Part shown: one piece after another, positions 26,426 through 35,160 of the stretch
How the letters are laid out: each line of letters begins with the position of its first letter
Numbering within the stretch: the stretch's first letter is position 1
Assembly: GCF_029478665.1 (NCBI RefSeq)
Contig: NZ_JARPQB010000053.1
Location: forward strand, 1-38,737
From: Pseudomonas entomophila
GTDB taxonomy: Bacteria > Pseudomonadota > Gammaproteobacteria > Pseudomonadales > Pseudomonadaceae
DNA: 38,737 nt
Reading direction: 5' to 3'
Notes under the pieces: model-generated
What the model saw: the letters and a program-made list of their open reading frames with translations, nothing else
What the model was told of the DNA's origin: nothing
The model's database searches: none
Translations under genes and position numbers: made by a program

Positions 26426-27657
26426 GCGCCGCCGTGTGCTGGACGCCCACCCAGGTCGGTTACTGCAGCAATGTGCACCCGACCCGCGACCTGGCCGGGC
26501 TGCGCGCCTCGATCGAGCGCCACTTCCAGGGCGTGCGTGGCTTGCGCGGCCTGCGCGAACAGGACAGCGGCCTGTGGATCTGCGCCCGCGCCGCTGGCCA
26601 GTTGCAGGATACTTCGGCACACGGCCGGTTCCTCGACCTGTTGCAGGACACCGGGATGCGCCTTACCTCGTTGAACGGCTTTCCCTATGGCGAGTTCCAC
26701 GAGGGCGCGGTGAAGGCCGAGGTCTACCTGCCTGACTGGTCCATGCCGGAGCGCCTGATCTACAGCCTTAACCTCGCGCGAATCCTGGCGCAGGCCTTGC
26801 CGACGGATTGCCGACAAGGGGTGATTTCCACCGTGCCCCTGGGGTACGCCGCCAGCTGGAGTCCGGCCTTGCAGCAGCGTGCCGAAAACCAGTTGCGCCA
26901 ACTCACCGCCGCGTTGGCCAGGCTGCATCGCGACAGCGGCAGGAAGGTAGTGTTCTGTCTGGAAATGGAGCCGGACTGCGTACTGGAAAACACCGACCAG
27001 GCCATCGCCTTCTTTGCCCATTGGCAAGCCAGCGATCCGCACCATGAATACCTGGCCTTGTGCTTCGACGTCTGCCATCAGGCCGTGATGTTCGAGGACT
27101 GCTATCGCTCGCTGGACCGCCTGCGCCTGGCCGGGGTACCGATCGGCAAGATCCAGCTGTCCAACGCCATGATCTGCCACCTGCCGGCCGATGACCCGCA
27201 GCGTTTCGCCCAGGTCCTCGACGTGCTCGGCGAGTTTTCCGAAGCCACCTACCTGCATCAGGTCAAGGCACGGGACAATCAAGGGCACCTGATGGCCTGG
27301 GCCGACCTGCCTGCCGCACTGGCCGACTGCGCCCGTGATCCCGGTCGTTATGGCGAGTTGCGGATTCACTTCCACGTCCCGCTGTTCAGCGAGCATTTAC
27401 TGCTGCCCGAACTCGGCGGCAGCCAGGTCGCGCTGGGGCAGACCTTCGACTATCTGGCCGCCCACGACGACCTGCGCCCGGTGCTGGAAGTGGAGACCTA
27501 CAGCTGGGGAGTCCTGCCCGCACAACTGCGGCCGGGCAACGAGCAGGCCCAACTGCGCGGCCTCGCCGCAGAGTTGCACTGGGTCGAGGCACAGCTGCGC
27601 CAGCGTGGCCTGCTGCACGCGCCAATACGCGAGGGGCACGCCGATGCCTGCCCGTAA
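26422..27657 (+). CDS. eboE: EboE sugar-phosphate isomerase/epimerase-like TIM barrel
   Basis: The 411-residue protein is an EboE of the xylose isomerase-like TIM barrel group. It opens with the signature VGYCSNVHP and carries likely metal ligands Glu in CLEMEPD, Asp and His in CFDVCHQ, His in IHFHVP and Glu in LEVETYSWG. It should isomerise or epimerise a sugar or cyclitol phosphate, which suits EboD as an upstream or downstream partner. It overlaps eboB by ATGA and eboF by 14 bp, so translation is coupled through the run. No signal peptide. Confidence 0.88.
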   Translation: MSAAVCWTPTQVGYCSNVHPTRDLAGLRASIERHFQGVRGLRGLREQDSGLWICARAAGQLQDTSAHGRFLDLLQDTGMRLTSLNGFPYGEFHEGAVKAEVYLPDWSMPERLIYSLNLARILAQALPTDCRQGVISTVPLGYAASWSPALQQRAENQLRQLTAALARLHRDSGRKVVFCLEMEPDCVLENTDQAIAFFAHWQASDPHHEYLALCFDVCHQAVMFEDCYRSLDRLRLAGVPIGKIQLSNAMICHLPADDPQRFAQVLDVLGEFSEATYLHQVKARDNQGHLMAWADLPAALADCARDPGRYGELRIHFHVPLFSEHLLLPELGGSQVALGQTFDYLAAHDDLRPVLEVETYSWGVLPAQLRPGNEQAQLRGLAAELHWVEAQLRQRGLLHAPIREGHADACP

Positions 27658-29080
27658 ACCGCTGCTGCTGATCAACGTGGTCGGCCTGACGCCCTCGCTG
27701 CTGGGGCCGAACACACCGCAGATCAACGAACTGCTGAAAACCGCGCAGATGGCCAGCCTGCAGCCGTCGTTTCCGGCGGTGACCTCCACGGTGCAGGCCT
27801 CGATCCTGACCGGGGCAGCGCCGTCGCAGCACGGTATCGTCGGCAATGGCTGGTACTGGCGCGACCAGGCCGAGGTGCGCTTCTGGCTGCAACCCAATGC
27901 GCTGATCCAGGGCGAGAAGGTCTGGGACACGCTCAAGCGCGAACTGCCCGGGTTCCGCTGCAGCCAGTTGTTCTGGTGGTACAACATGTACGCCAATGTC
28001 GATGCCTCGATCACCCCGCGCCCGCATTATCCGGCCGACGGGCGCAAGCTCTTCGGGCTCTATTCGTCGCCGCCGGGCCTGCACGAACGGATCGAGGCGC
28101 AGATCGGCGAGTTCCCCTTCCCCGGCTTCTGGGGGCCGGCGGCGGGCATCGCCTCGAGCCGCTGGATCGTCGATTGCGCCCTGCTCGAATTCCAGCTCAA
28201 TCGCCCCGACCTGCAACTGGTCTACCTGCCCCACCTCGACTACAGCCTGCAGAGGGTCGGCCCCGAGCACCCGTCGATCGCCGATGAGGTGCGGGCCATC
28301 GACCATGAAGTCGGCCGCCTGCTGAGCTTCGCCCGGGACCAGGGCGCAGCGGTGATGCTGCTGTCGGAGTACGGTATCGAGGCGGTCGTGCAATCGGTGT
28401 CCATCAACCGCGTACTGCGCGAGCAAGGCTTGTTGCAGGTGCGCCAATCGCTGACCTGGGAACTACTCGACCCCGGTGCCAGCGCGGCCTTCGCGGTGGC
28501 CGATCACCAGGTCGCCCATGTCTACGTCAGGCGCGAGGACGATGTTCCGCGTATCAAGGCCCTGCTGCAGCGCCAGCCCGGCATCGAGCAGGTACTGGAC
28601 CGGGCCGAGCAGCGCAGCTGGCAACTGGACCATCCCCGCAGCGGCGAGCTGGTGGCGCTGGCCGCCCCGGGATTCTGGTTCGATTACTACTACTGGTTCG
28701 ACGAGCGCAAGGCACCGGACTTCGCCCGCACCGTGGACATCCATCGCAAGCCCGGCTACGACCCGGTGGAGCTGTTCGTCGACCCGGCCATCCGCTTCCC
28801 CAGATTGAAGGTGGCGCGCCGTCTGCTGCAGAAAAAACTCGGCATGCGCTACTACATGGACCTGATCCCGCTGGACAGCGGCCTGGTCCGTGGCAGTCAC
28901 GGGCGCCCGCCAGCCAACGAGCAGACTGGCCCGTTGCTGATCACCGATTGCGACATACCGCTGCCGCGGCGCATTGCGGCAACGGCGGTCAAGCACCTGC
29001 TGCTTCTGCATTTCCTGGAGCAGAACCAAACTGACCTGGCCAATGCCAAGGAGCACACATGCGGCGAGCCATCTCGATAA
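27644..29080 (+). CDS. eboF: EboF phosphatase/pyrophosphatase-like protein (alkaline phosphatase superfamily)
   Basis: The 478-residue protein belongs to the nucleotide pyrophosphatase/phosphodiesterase branch of the alkaline phosphatase superfamily. The nucleophile Thr is in FPAVTSTVQASILTG, with metal ligands Asp and His in YLPHLDYSLQ and a later cluster at LLSEYGIEAV. The canonical SDHG motif is replaced by SEYG there. It should hydrolyse a phosphoester or diphosphate. ATG 27644 is chosen because GAGGGG lies 8 nt before it and the MPARKPLLLINVVGL start fits the family; the frame could extend to 27335 inside eboE. No signal peptide is evident, so it is probably cytoplasmic. Confidence 0.87.
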   Translation: MPARKPLLLINVVGLTPSLLGPNTPQINELLKTAQMASLQPSFPAVTSTVQASILTGAAPSQHGIVGNGWYWRDQAEVRFWLQPNALIQGEKVWDTLKRELPGFRCSQLFWWYNMYANVDASITPRPHYPADGRKLFGLYSSPPGLHERIEAQIGEFPFPGFWGPAAGIASSRWIVDCALLEFQLNRPDLQLVYLPHLDYSLQRVGPEHPSIADEVRAIDHEVGRLLSFARDQGAAVMLLSEYGIEAVVQSVSINRVLREQGLLQVRQSLTWELLDPGASAAFAVADHQVAHVYVRREDDVPRIKALLQRQPGIEQVLDRAEQRSWQLDHPRSGELVALAAPGFWFDYYYWFDERKAPDFARTVDIHRKPGYDPVELFVDPAIRFPRLKVARRLLQKKLGMRYYMDLIPLDSGLVRGSHGRPPANEQTGPLLITDCDIPLPRRIAATAVKHLLLLHFLEQNQTDLANAKEHTCGEPSR

Positions 29081-30213
29081 CCGTTCTCAGCACACTGGCC
29101 GGACTGGCTCAGGCTGATAACACCAACACCTTCAGTTGCAGCAACTTCCTGACTTTCAACGGCAATCAGGCCCAGGCCCGGGACCTGCTCGACACGAGCA
29201 AGGAAACCCTGAGCTGGAACTGGTTCGCCTGCCTGAACCAGCTTGCGCCGAACGGTCTCGACCGGGTCTGGGAAACCATGAAACCGTCGGACCAGGTATA
29301 CCTGGCCGATGGCTCCAAACCCACCCCCTACGGCACACCCTTCAGCCCTCCGGCGGACGTGACGAAACAGGCCGCCACGATTCCAGGGATGAACCCCAAG
29401 CGCGCCTTCCACAACCTCAACGCCATCCAGCAGGTGGATGGCCTGGCCCTGGAAATGGGCGGGGCGGTACCCGCATCACAGCAAGGCAAGCCCGTGCGCT
29501 TCCAATTGCTGATGGGCGAGTCCACCTTCAACTACATCGTCGACCAGGGCGTCTACAACATGAATGGCCAGGACGCCCTGACCAGCAACCTGGACTTCCC
29601 GGCCACCGCCTGGGAAGTGAAGGCCGGCTGGTTGTGGATCGGCAGCGACGCCACCTACCAGGCGCAACTGGAGAAGGATGGCTACTACATCGCCCAGGCC
29701 TACTACCAGAACAAGGACGGCACCTACGAGGTCGGCTACGCCGCGCTCACTGCCCTGCACGTGATCAACAAGCTGGTCACCGGCTGGGTCTGGACCACCT
29801 TCGAGAACGTCAACAATCACCTGTACACCGTGACCAACGCCACACCGTCCCAACCGATGACCAACAGCACCGGGCCGACGCCCACGGCGGTCCCGGTCAA
29901 CACGCAGTTCCAGGGCTGGTACGGGGATCTGTCGCGCTACGCGCTGATCGGTACGCAACTGCAGACCAGCCCCACACTGCTGGCCAACTCCCAGCTGGAG
30001 TCAGCCTTCCAGACCCAGTCCTCGTGCTTTGCCTGCCACGGCACGGCGGCCTATTCGAAGAGCGACGGCTACTTCAACTTCGCCCAGGACGGCGACGCCG
30101 GCCAGGGTGGCATCGTCTACCCGACCGAGCCGGTGCCCGCGTCCGAGTTCAAGGGCTACAACAAACTCGATTATGTCTGGTCGCTGAAGCGCGCCCAGTG
30201 GCAGCGTCCTTGA
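29059..30213 (+). CDS. Exported protein with one c-type haem motif
   Basis: This 384-residue protein has an N-terminal signal (MRRAISITVLSTLAGLAQA, likely cleaved near residue 19) and a single CFACH haem-binding motif at residues 323-327, followed by GTAAYS. It should be periplasmic and carry one haem. The central region includes YAALTALHVINK and WVWTTFENVNN, patterns I associate with uncharacterised exported proteins that also end in a CxxCH. Axial and catalytic residues are not clear. AAGGAG at 29049-29054 precedes the start, which overlaps eboF by 22 bp, so it belongs to the same operon. An electron-transfer or oxidase-linked role is inferred only. Confidence 0.8.
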   Translation: MRRAISITVLSTLAGLAQADNTNTFSCSNFLTFNGNQAQARDLLDTSKETLSWNWFACLNQLAPNGLDRVWETMKPSDQVYLADGSKPTPYGTPFSPPADVTKQAATIPGMNPKRAFHNLNAIQQVDGLALEMGGAVPASQQGKPVRFQLLMGESTFNYIVDQGVYNMNGQDALTSNLDFPATAWEVKAGWLWIGSDATYQAQLEKDGYYIAQAYYQNKDGTYEVGYAALTALHVINKLVTGWVWTTFENVNNHLYTVTNATPSQPMTNSTGPTPTAVPVNTQFQGWYGDLSRYALIGTQLQTSPTLLANSQLESAFQTQSSCFACHGTAAYSKSDGYFNFAQDGDAGQGGIVYPTEPVPASEFKGYNKLDYVWSLKRAQWQRP

Positions 30214-30223
30214 GGAGCACGAC

Positions 30224-32620
30224 ATGAGCGTACTGAACTTCCCCCGCATCTACCTGAAAGGCCACATGTTCTGGAACCCGCCAACGGGTAACAACAACGA
30301 TATGTTCCCCCTGTACGACGCGGTGAACATGGAGATGAACTGGCGCTTCCTCCAGCACTACAACATCAACAAGGACAATGCCCGCGACCTGCTGCTGAAC
30401 TGGATGATCATGCCCCGGGCGCTGCACGAGGCGCCGGACTACGTCACCCAGGCGCCGCCCAACGCGCCGAACTCGCACAATCGCTACCCCATCATGATGC
30501 CCGCCGAGTGGGATCTGTTCGGCGACAACGGCTGCGGCACCGTCACCTACAAAGAGACCACCTCCACCATCATCGGCGGCGAACTGCCCACCGGTGGCTA
30601 TGTCAAAAGCGACCCGCTGATCACCCTGCCCTACAACCTGTACGGCAATCCGTTCGGCAGCACCAACCCGAGCCCGGCGCGCTTCGTCGACGTCAGCCCC
30701 TGGCAGAACACCTTCACCGCGCTGTACTTCGACAAGCTGGTCCTGGGCGACGACACCTGCGGCCTGACCGCCAAGCGGCAATTTCGCATGCTCGATCGCT
30801 TCCTCAACTTCAACTGGGGCGCCTTCGGCGGGCTGAACTATGTCACCACCACCTGGCAGACCTGCTTCCCAAAAGAAAACCTGAGCTGGGTGGTCGGCGA
30901 TTCGGCGCTGCTGAAGAACCTCCAGGCGCAACTGGACAAGCCGGGTGTGCAGGGCCTGATGTTCCGCTTCTGCACCTACCTGACCTTCTACGACAAGAAC
31001 GGCGTGTTCAACGACCAGCCGCCCATCAGTGCCAAATCCCAGAACCCGGTGGACATGGCCAGGGTCCAGGCGCTGTACCAGAAAGGCCTGAGCAATCCCG
31101 CAGGCATCTTCTTCAACCCGGCCTACAGCTGCACCTCCGGTGTCCTCGGCCTGTGGCTCGATGGCGAGTACCCGACCGCGCCGGCCGGCGTACGCCTGGT
31201 GCCTGACGTTGCAGTGGCCGTGCCCCCGCAGTACAACTTCGAGTCTCCGCCCGTCGTCCAGCTGGGTGTCGTCTCGGCGCAGGTTCACGACAGCATCCTG
31301 TCGCTGGACCTGATGAATACCTTCCCGTTCAAACCCGCCACACCACAAGCGGGTCAGAATCCCGATATCCCGACGGCGGAAAAACTCGACCTCGGCAGCT
31401 TCGACGTGGGCATCGACCAAGGCGGCACCTTCGTCCCGGTGACCCACTTCAACTACGCGGACTACCAACAGAGCATGTTCGAGCAGCGCTCGGGCATCCT
31501 TGACCTGCTGCTCACCGAGAGCCAGCGGGCGCAGTTGACCAGCGGAGCACCGCTGGCGCTGCAACAGCAGGCGACCGGGGTCCCGACCTCGAAGCAGGCG
31601 ACCTGGACCGCCGAAGTGATCCAGAGCGGCAGTTTCATCGACGTGGGCGAAACCAGAACCCTGCAGATCATGGTGCAGAAGAACGGCGTGCCCGCGAAGA
31701 ACACCAACCTGCTGGTGGCGGAATACAACAACCCCTATCTGCTGGGCACGTCCAGCTACTACCTGGGCTTCAGCAACAATCCGGACTTTACCCTGTTCAA
31801 GGACTTCCCGGCCGATCGCACGCAGAACACCGAAGTCTGGCCGCAGTTCGTCGGTGCCCCCGAGGTCGATGCCGTGGCAACCGAGGGCGCGGGACGCAAG
31901 CTGGTGGGCTTGCGCCGCGAGGTGGCGACCGATGGCGGGACGGAGGTGCCGTACCAGCAGTACAAGACCACGCCCGCCGGCATATCGCTGGGCGCCTGCC
32001 TGGTCTTCGAGGGCGCCAAAACGGACACCCGTTACCTGCAGGAGCCGGCGAACGAACAGGTGACCTACAACTACCTGCAGATCACCACCGACGACAACGG
32101 CATTGCCAGCGTGACGGTCACCGGCAGGCTTCCCGGCTTCCCTACCTTGCGCTTCTTCCCCAACGAAGACGGCCAGGCCGATATCGTCTTCAGCTTCAAC
32201 TACCTGGGCGCCTATGTGGACTTCCTTGCGCCGCTGCGGGTGCTGCCGGAGGAGCCCACGCTGAAGCAGGAGTTCGTCGACCAATGGAACAAGGTCTATC
32301 TGGAGACGAACTCGGGGCAGTTGATCTGGGACAGCTTCATCTACCCGAGGATCTTCGAACCCTACTACTACCTGTACCCGATCATGGGCAAGTTCATGCC
32401 GCTCAATGACCTGTCGCGCATCGAAGGCGCGGTGGACCAGCTCATCCGCCTGATCAGCAAGCCGTATCAGGAAGAAAGCACCGTGGCCATGCCGATCACC
32501 CGGGACATGCCGCAAAGCCGCCGATCGGTGCTCGAGCTCTGGGCGCAGAAGCTGGTGCAACTGAAGTACCCACCGAGGCCGCTGAGCATCGATGACTACA
32601 ACCATCTGAAGATCAACTGA
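30224..32620 (+). CDS. VioB N-terminal-domain-like protein lacking the ferritin-like half
   Basis: This 798-residue cytoplasmic-looking protein opens with MSVLNFPRIYLKG, which matches the start of violacein VioB (MSILDFPRIHFRG, from memory). Later segments match in order: GVLGLWLDGEYPTAPAG with the GVVGLW...SYPAG region, and LRVLPEEPTL followed by a helical stretch near the C-terminus. VioB goes on with a ferritin-like iminophenylpyruvate dimer synthase domain; this protein ends at the point where that domain should begin, and has extra sequence in the middle. It follows the haem-protein gene by 10 bp, with GAGGAGC before its ATG. The activity of this domain is uncharacterised. Confidence 0.75.
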   Translation: MSVLNFPRIYLKGHMFWNPPTGNNNDMFPLYDAVNMEMNWRFLQHYNINKDNARDLLLNWMIMPRALHEAPDYVTQAPPNAPNSHNRYPIMMPAEWDLFGDNGCGTVTYKETTSTIIGGELPTGGYVKSDPLITLPYNLYGNPFGSTNPSPARFVDVSPWQNTFTALYFDKLVLGDDTCGLTAKRQFRMLDRFLNFNWGAFGGLNYVTTTWQTCFPKENLSWVVGDSALLKNLQAQLDKPGVQGLMFRFCTYLTFYDKNGVFNDQPPISAKSQNPVDMARVQALYQKGLSNPAGIFFNPAYSCTSGVLGLWLDGEYPTAPAGVRLVPDVAVAVPPQYNFESPPVVQLGVVSAQVHDSILSLDLMNTFPFKPATPQAGQNPDIPTAEKLDLGSFDVGIDQGGTFVPVTHFNYADYQQSMFEQRSGILDLLLTESQRAQLTSGAPLALQQQATGVPTSKQATWTAEVIQSGSFIDVGETRTLQIMVQKNGVPAKNTNLLVAEYNNPYLLGTSSYYLGFSNNPDFTLFKDFPADRTQNTEVWPQFVGAPEVDAVATEGAGRKLVGLRREVATDGGTEVPYQQYKTTPAGISLGACLVFEGAKTDTRYLQEPANEQVTYNYLQITTDDNGIASVTVTGRLPGFPTLRFFPNEDGQADIVFSFNYLGAYVDFLAPLRVLPEEPTLKQEFVDQWNKVYLETNSGQLIWDSFIYPRIFEPYYYLYPIMGKFMPLNDLSRIEGAVDQLIRLISKPYQEESTVAMPITRDMPQSRRSVLELWAQKLVQLKYPPRPLSIDDYNHLKIN

Positions 32621-32627
32621 GGCAGCA

Positions 32628-32661
32628 GCACCGGGTGGCAGGGATGTCACCCGGCGCTTTT
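32628..32661 (+). terminator. Terminator-like hairpin between VioB-like and propeller genes
   Basis: CCGGGTG (32631-32637) pairs with CACCCGG (32648-32654); two more pairs extend it past a mismatch, and TTTT follows at 32658-32661. It lies in the 89-bp gap before the propeller gene and could attenuate its transcription. Confidence 0.6.
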
Positions 32662-32709
32662 CATCGTTCAGGGAACAAGGCTCAAGAACCCGCGCGACAG
32701 GAAGGATCT

Positions 32710-33765
32710 ATGCCAACAACACTCCATATTCCGCACCACCCCCGCGAAACCCTGCGCCCCACCTCGATCATCGCCGAAGGCCTGCTCAACCCCCGCGGCG
32801 TCCATGCCGAAGACGACGGCAGCCTGCTGCTGATCGAAGCCGGCAGCGGCCTGCCCGGCGACCCGTTCACCGGACGGATCAGCCGCCTGCCTGTCGACCC
32901 GGGCAACCCAGGCGCGTATCTGCCCCGCGAAACCCTCGCCCAGGGCTTCCGTGCAATGAACATGCAGGCGCGCATGCTGCGCGACGAGATCATGGGCCTG
33001 TCGGACATCGCCTGTGGCGACGGGCGCTGCCTGGTCAGCCAGACCGATTACGTCGCCGGCTCGAAACTCCTTGATCTGCAATACAGCCCGCCGGAACCTG
33101 TGTGCCATAGCCAGGGCAACCTAAATGCCCTGTGCTATCACCCCGGCCGGCGCAGTTGGTTGGCAGTCAAGCCGGATACCAACGAGTTGGTGGAGTTGCG
33201 CCCCGGCGCGCAAGAGCAGGTGCTGGTGCGCCTGCCGAATCTGGAACAGAACCAGGAGGCCGTGCCGGTCACCCTGGTATACGAGCCGGCAACCGGGGCG
33301 GTGCTGGTCAGCCTGTTCTCCGGCGAGCTGCATGCCGACCCGGCGCGCAAAGGCGTGGACTTCGCCGACAAGGCCGGCCAGGTGATCCGGGTATGGCCGG
33401 ACAGAGGGCGCCTCGAGGTGCTGATCGACGGCCTGCAACTGCCCACCGGCCTGGCCCTGGACCCGCAGGGCAACGTGCTGGTCCTGGAGCTCTGCGCCAG
33501 CCTGCAGCAACCCCTGCGCGCCGACTGGAACGGCGAGGCGCTGCATGGCGGCTTCACCCGCTTCAGCGGACGCTTGCTGCATTGCGACCTGCGCAGCGGC
33601 GTGGTGAGCATCCTGGCCCGGGAGCTGGATACACCGTCGAACCTCTGCCTGGTGGAGGGTGCGGTGGTGGTCAGCGAAGGCATGGGGCTGGCGGGCCGTC
33701 CGCTGCCGACGCCCGAGGGCCAAGTGGTGCCGCTGGCAGGGCGGTTGCGCCGGGTAGCGCTCTGA
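32710..33765 (+). CDS. Beta-propeller-like (NHL/SMP-30 type) protein
   Basis: The 351-residue protein has propeller-like repeats, such as LLNPRGVHAEDDGSLLLIEAG, GVDFADKAGQVIRVWPDRG, LPTGLALDPQGNVLVLE and SGVVSILARE, resembling NHL/SMP-30 or strictosidine synthase-type six-bladed propellers. The cyanobacterial scytonemin genes scyD and scyE also encode NHL proteins, a parallel and not evidence of identity. No signal peptide is evident. ATG 32710 is chosen because GGAAGGA lies before it; an in-frame start at 32635 lies within the hairpin zone. It closes the run of genes read in the ebo direction, and its last 95 bp overlap the convergent gene. Confidence 0.75.
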   Translation: MPTTLHIPHHPRETLRPTSIIAEGLLNPRGVHAEDDGSLLLIEAGSGLPGDPFTGRISRLPVDPGNPGAYLPRETLAQGFRAMNMQARMLRDEIMGLSDIACGDGRCLVSQTDYVAGSKLLDLQYSPPEPVCHSQGNLNALCYHPGRRSWLAVKPDTNELVELRPGAQEQVLVRLPNLEQNQEAVPVTLVYEPATGAVLVSLFSGELHADPARKGVDFADKAGQVIRVWPDRGRLEVLIDGLQLPTGLALDPQGNVLVLELCASLQQPLRADWNGEALHGGFTRFSGRLLHCDLRSGVVSILARELDTPSNLCLVEGAVVVSEGMGLAGRPLPTPEGQVVPLAGRLRRVAL

Positions 33766-35128
33766 CGTGCATTGCCCGCAACCACCTGTCGCGCCGGCCC
33801 AGCATCAGCAGCAGGCGTTGAATCGTCGCCCCCGGCCGGCCTGCATAGAGTGACCGCAATTGCGCCAACTCAAGGCCGCTGGTATCGATCAGCCACTGCC
33901 TGACCGGTTCCGGGCAAGGCAGGCCCTGCAACGCCTGGTGCAGGTAAGGCAAGGCGACGCGCATGCCTGGATGGCAACGTTGCACGAACGCCTCCAGGTT
34001 GCGGCCCCTGGCCTCGAAGGGGGAAAACAGCTGGCAGACCAGTTGGTCCTCGCCCACGCCATAGGCGTCGAACAGGCGCGCCTGCGCCTCTTCGCGCAAG
34101 GCCTGACCCTGAGGCCAAGCCACTTGCGCTGGCTCAAGGCCTCGGAAGAAGGCCAGGGCCCCCTCGCGATAACCACGCCCCTCGACATGCTGTGCCCGCA
34201 GGCCATGCAGATGTGCCAGTGGCAAGGGATCGAACAGACCTGCCGGGCCCTGGGCCGTGCACGGTAAGGCGTCCTGACGTCCCAGCATCTTATCGAGGGG
34301 ACCACTGTCATCCAGATGCTGCAGCACATCCTCGACCGTCACCACGCGCAGACCCTCCCCGCCCCCGCCCTGTGTGCGGGGTGTCGGTGCCTCGAAGGGG
34401 TCGGCCAGCAGCACGCCCAGTCGCGTGAGCCCTCCGGCGAGGGTATCGATATCGTTGCCAGGCGCGCTGTACCCCACTTCAATCAACTGGCGCAGGCAAT
34501 GCCTGCTCCAGGCCAGCAGGCGGCGGCGTTGGCGTGCTGGCACGACAGTAACCAATGCACCGACATCACCGGGCATCGCCAGCGCCTTGCCCAGGCCTGC
34601 CGCCAGCTCCAGATAGGCCCTCGCGCCCAGCACCGCTTCCGGCTGCCCACCCGTCAAGTGGCCAAAAAGCAACCAAGCCTTGCCGCTGGCGGCACGTTGG
34701 TCGGACGAGCAGCTCGGGCGGGCGCCGAATCGTCCGATCTGGCCACCGTCGGTGCGGAGCAGTTCGACCCGCGGGTCATCGTGCAGGAACAGCGCACTGA
34801 AAGAGCGCTCGTGACTGGCCAGGGTGGTGTCGTCGAGGGTCGGATGCCCGGCCACCAACACTCTCAGGCGGAAGGTGTCGACATAGCGCAGGGAAATGCT
34901 CAGCTGCGCGGCGCGCAGGCTGGCCAGCAGACGGGCGCTGCGCCGATCGGCCCCGTGCAACACCATCAGCTGGAATCGGCCGACGTGCTCCTGGCCACCT
35001 GCCACCACCAGCAAGCGCTGGATCAACAGTTGCACCGACGCGCGCTGGGCCTGGTTCATGTGCTCGAACAGGCGTTGCAGGACCTGCTGGTAGACATAGT
35101 GCATGGCTTGGTCGTGGGTATTACTCAT
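33671..35128 (-). CDS. Unrecognised 485-residue protein converging on the ebo cluster
   Basis: I do not recognise the family. The protein is Arg-, Leu- and Gln-rich and probably mixed alpha/beta, without signal peptide or membrane segment. It starts with a helical MSNTHDQAMHYVYQQVLQRL and has a Leu-Arg-rich stretch close to the C-terminus (LAQLRSLYAGRPGATIQRLL) that could be helix-turn-helix-like, which is speculative. GTGGAG precedes ATG 35128; a frame extension to 35221 lacks a site. The 3' end runs 95 bp into the propeller gene on the other strand. A regulatory or accessory role for the cluster is a guess from position; it may be unrelated. Confidence 0.65.
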   Translation of the reverse strand: MSNTHDQAMHYVYQQVLQRLFEHMNQAQRASVQLLIQRLLVVAGGQEHVGRFQLMVLHGADRRSARLLASLRAAQLSISLRYVDTFRLRVLVAGHPTLDDTTLASHERSFSALFLHDDPRVELLRTDGGQIGRFGARPSCSSDQRAASGKAWLLFGHLTGGQPEAVLGARAYLELAAGLGKALAMPGDVGALVTVVPARQRRRLLAWSRHCLRQLIEVGYSAPGNDIDTLAGGLTRLGVLLADPFEAPTPRTQGGGGEGLRVVTVEDVLQHLDDSGPLDKMLGRQDALPCTAQGPAGLFDPLPLAHLHGLRAQHVEGRGYREGALAFFRGLEPAQVAWPQGQALREEAQARLFDAYGVGEDQLVCQLFSPFEARGRNLEAFVQRCHPGMRVALPYLHQALQGLPCPEPVRQWLIDTSGLELAQLRSLYAGRPGATIQRLLLMLGRRDRWLRAMHVRALPGATALPAAPLGPRASAADGPPAPCLR

Positions 35129-35143
35129 GCGTTCGCTCCACTT

Positions 35144-35160
35144 GCCTGAACGATTCAGGC
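35144..35160. promoter_or_regulatory. Inverted repeat just before the unrecognised gene
   Basis: GCCTGAA (35144-35150) and TTCAGGC (35154-35160) are perfect inverted arms around CGA, 16-32 bases upstream of the ATG. Function unknown; it may be an operator or an mRNA hairpin near the ribosome site. Confidence 0.4.

Noticed and set aside
30149..32650. An 833-codon open frame on the minus strand
   Set aside because: It is antisense to the VioB-like gene and looks like a high-GC shadow; the plus-strand gene has operon context and a motif match.
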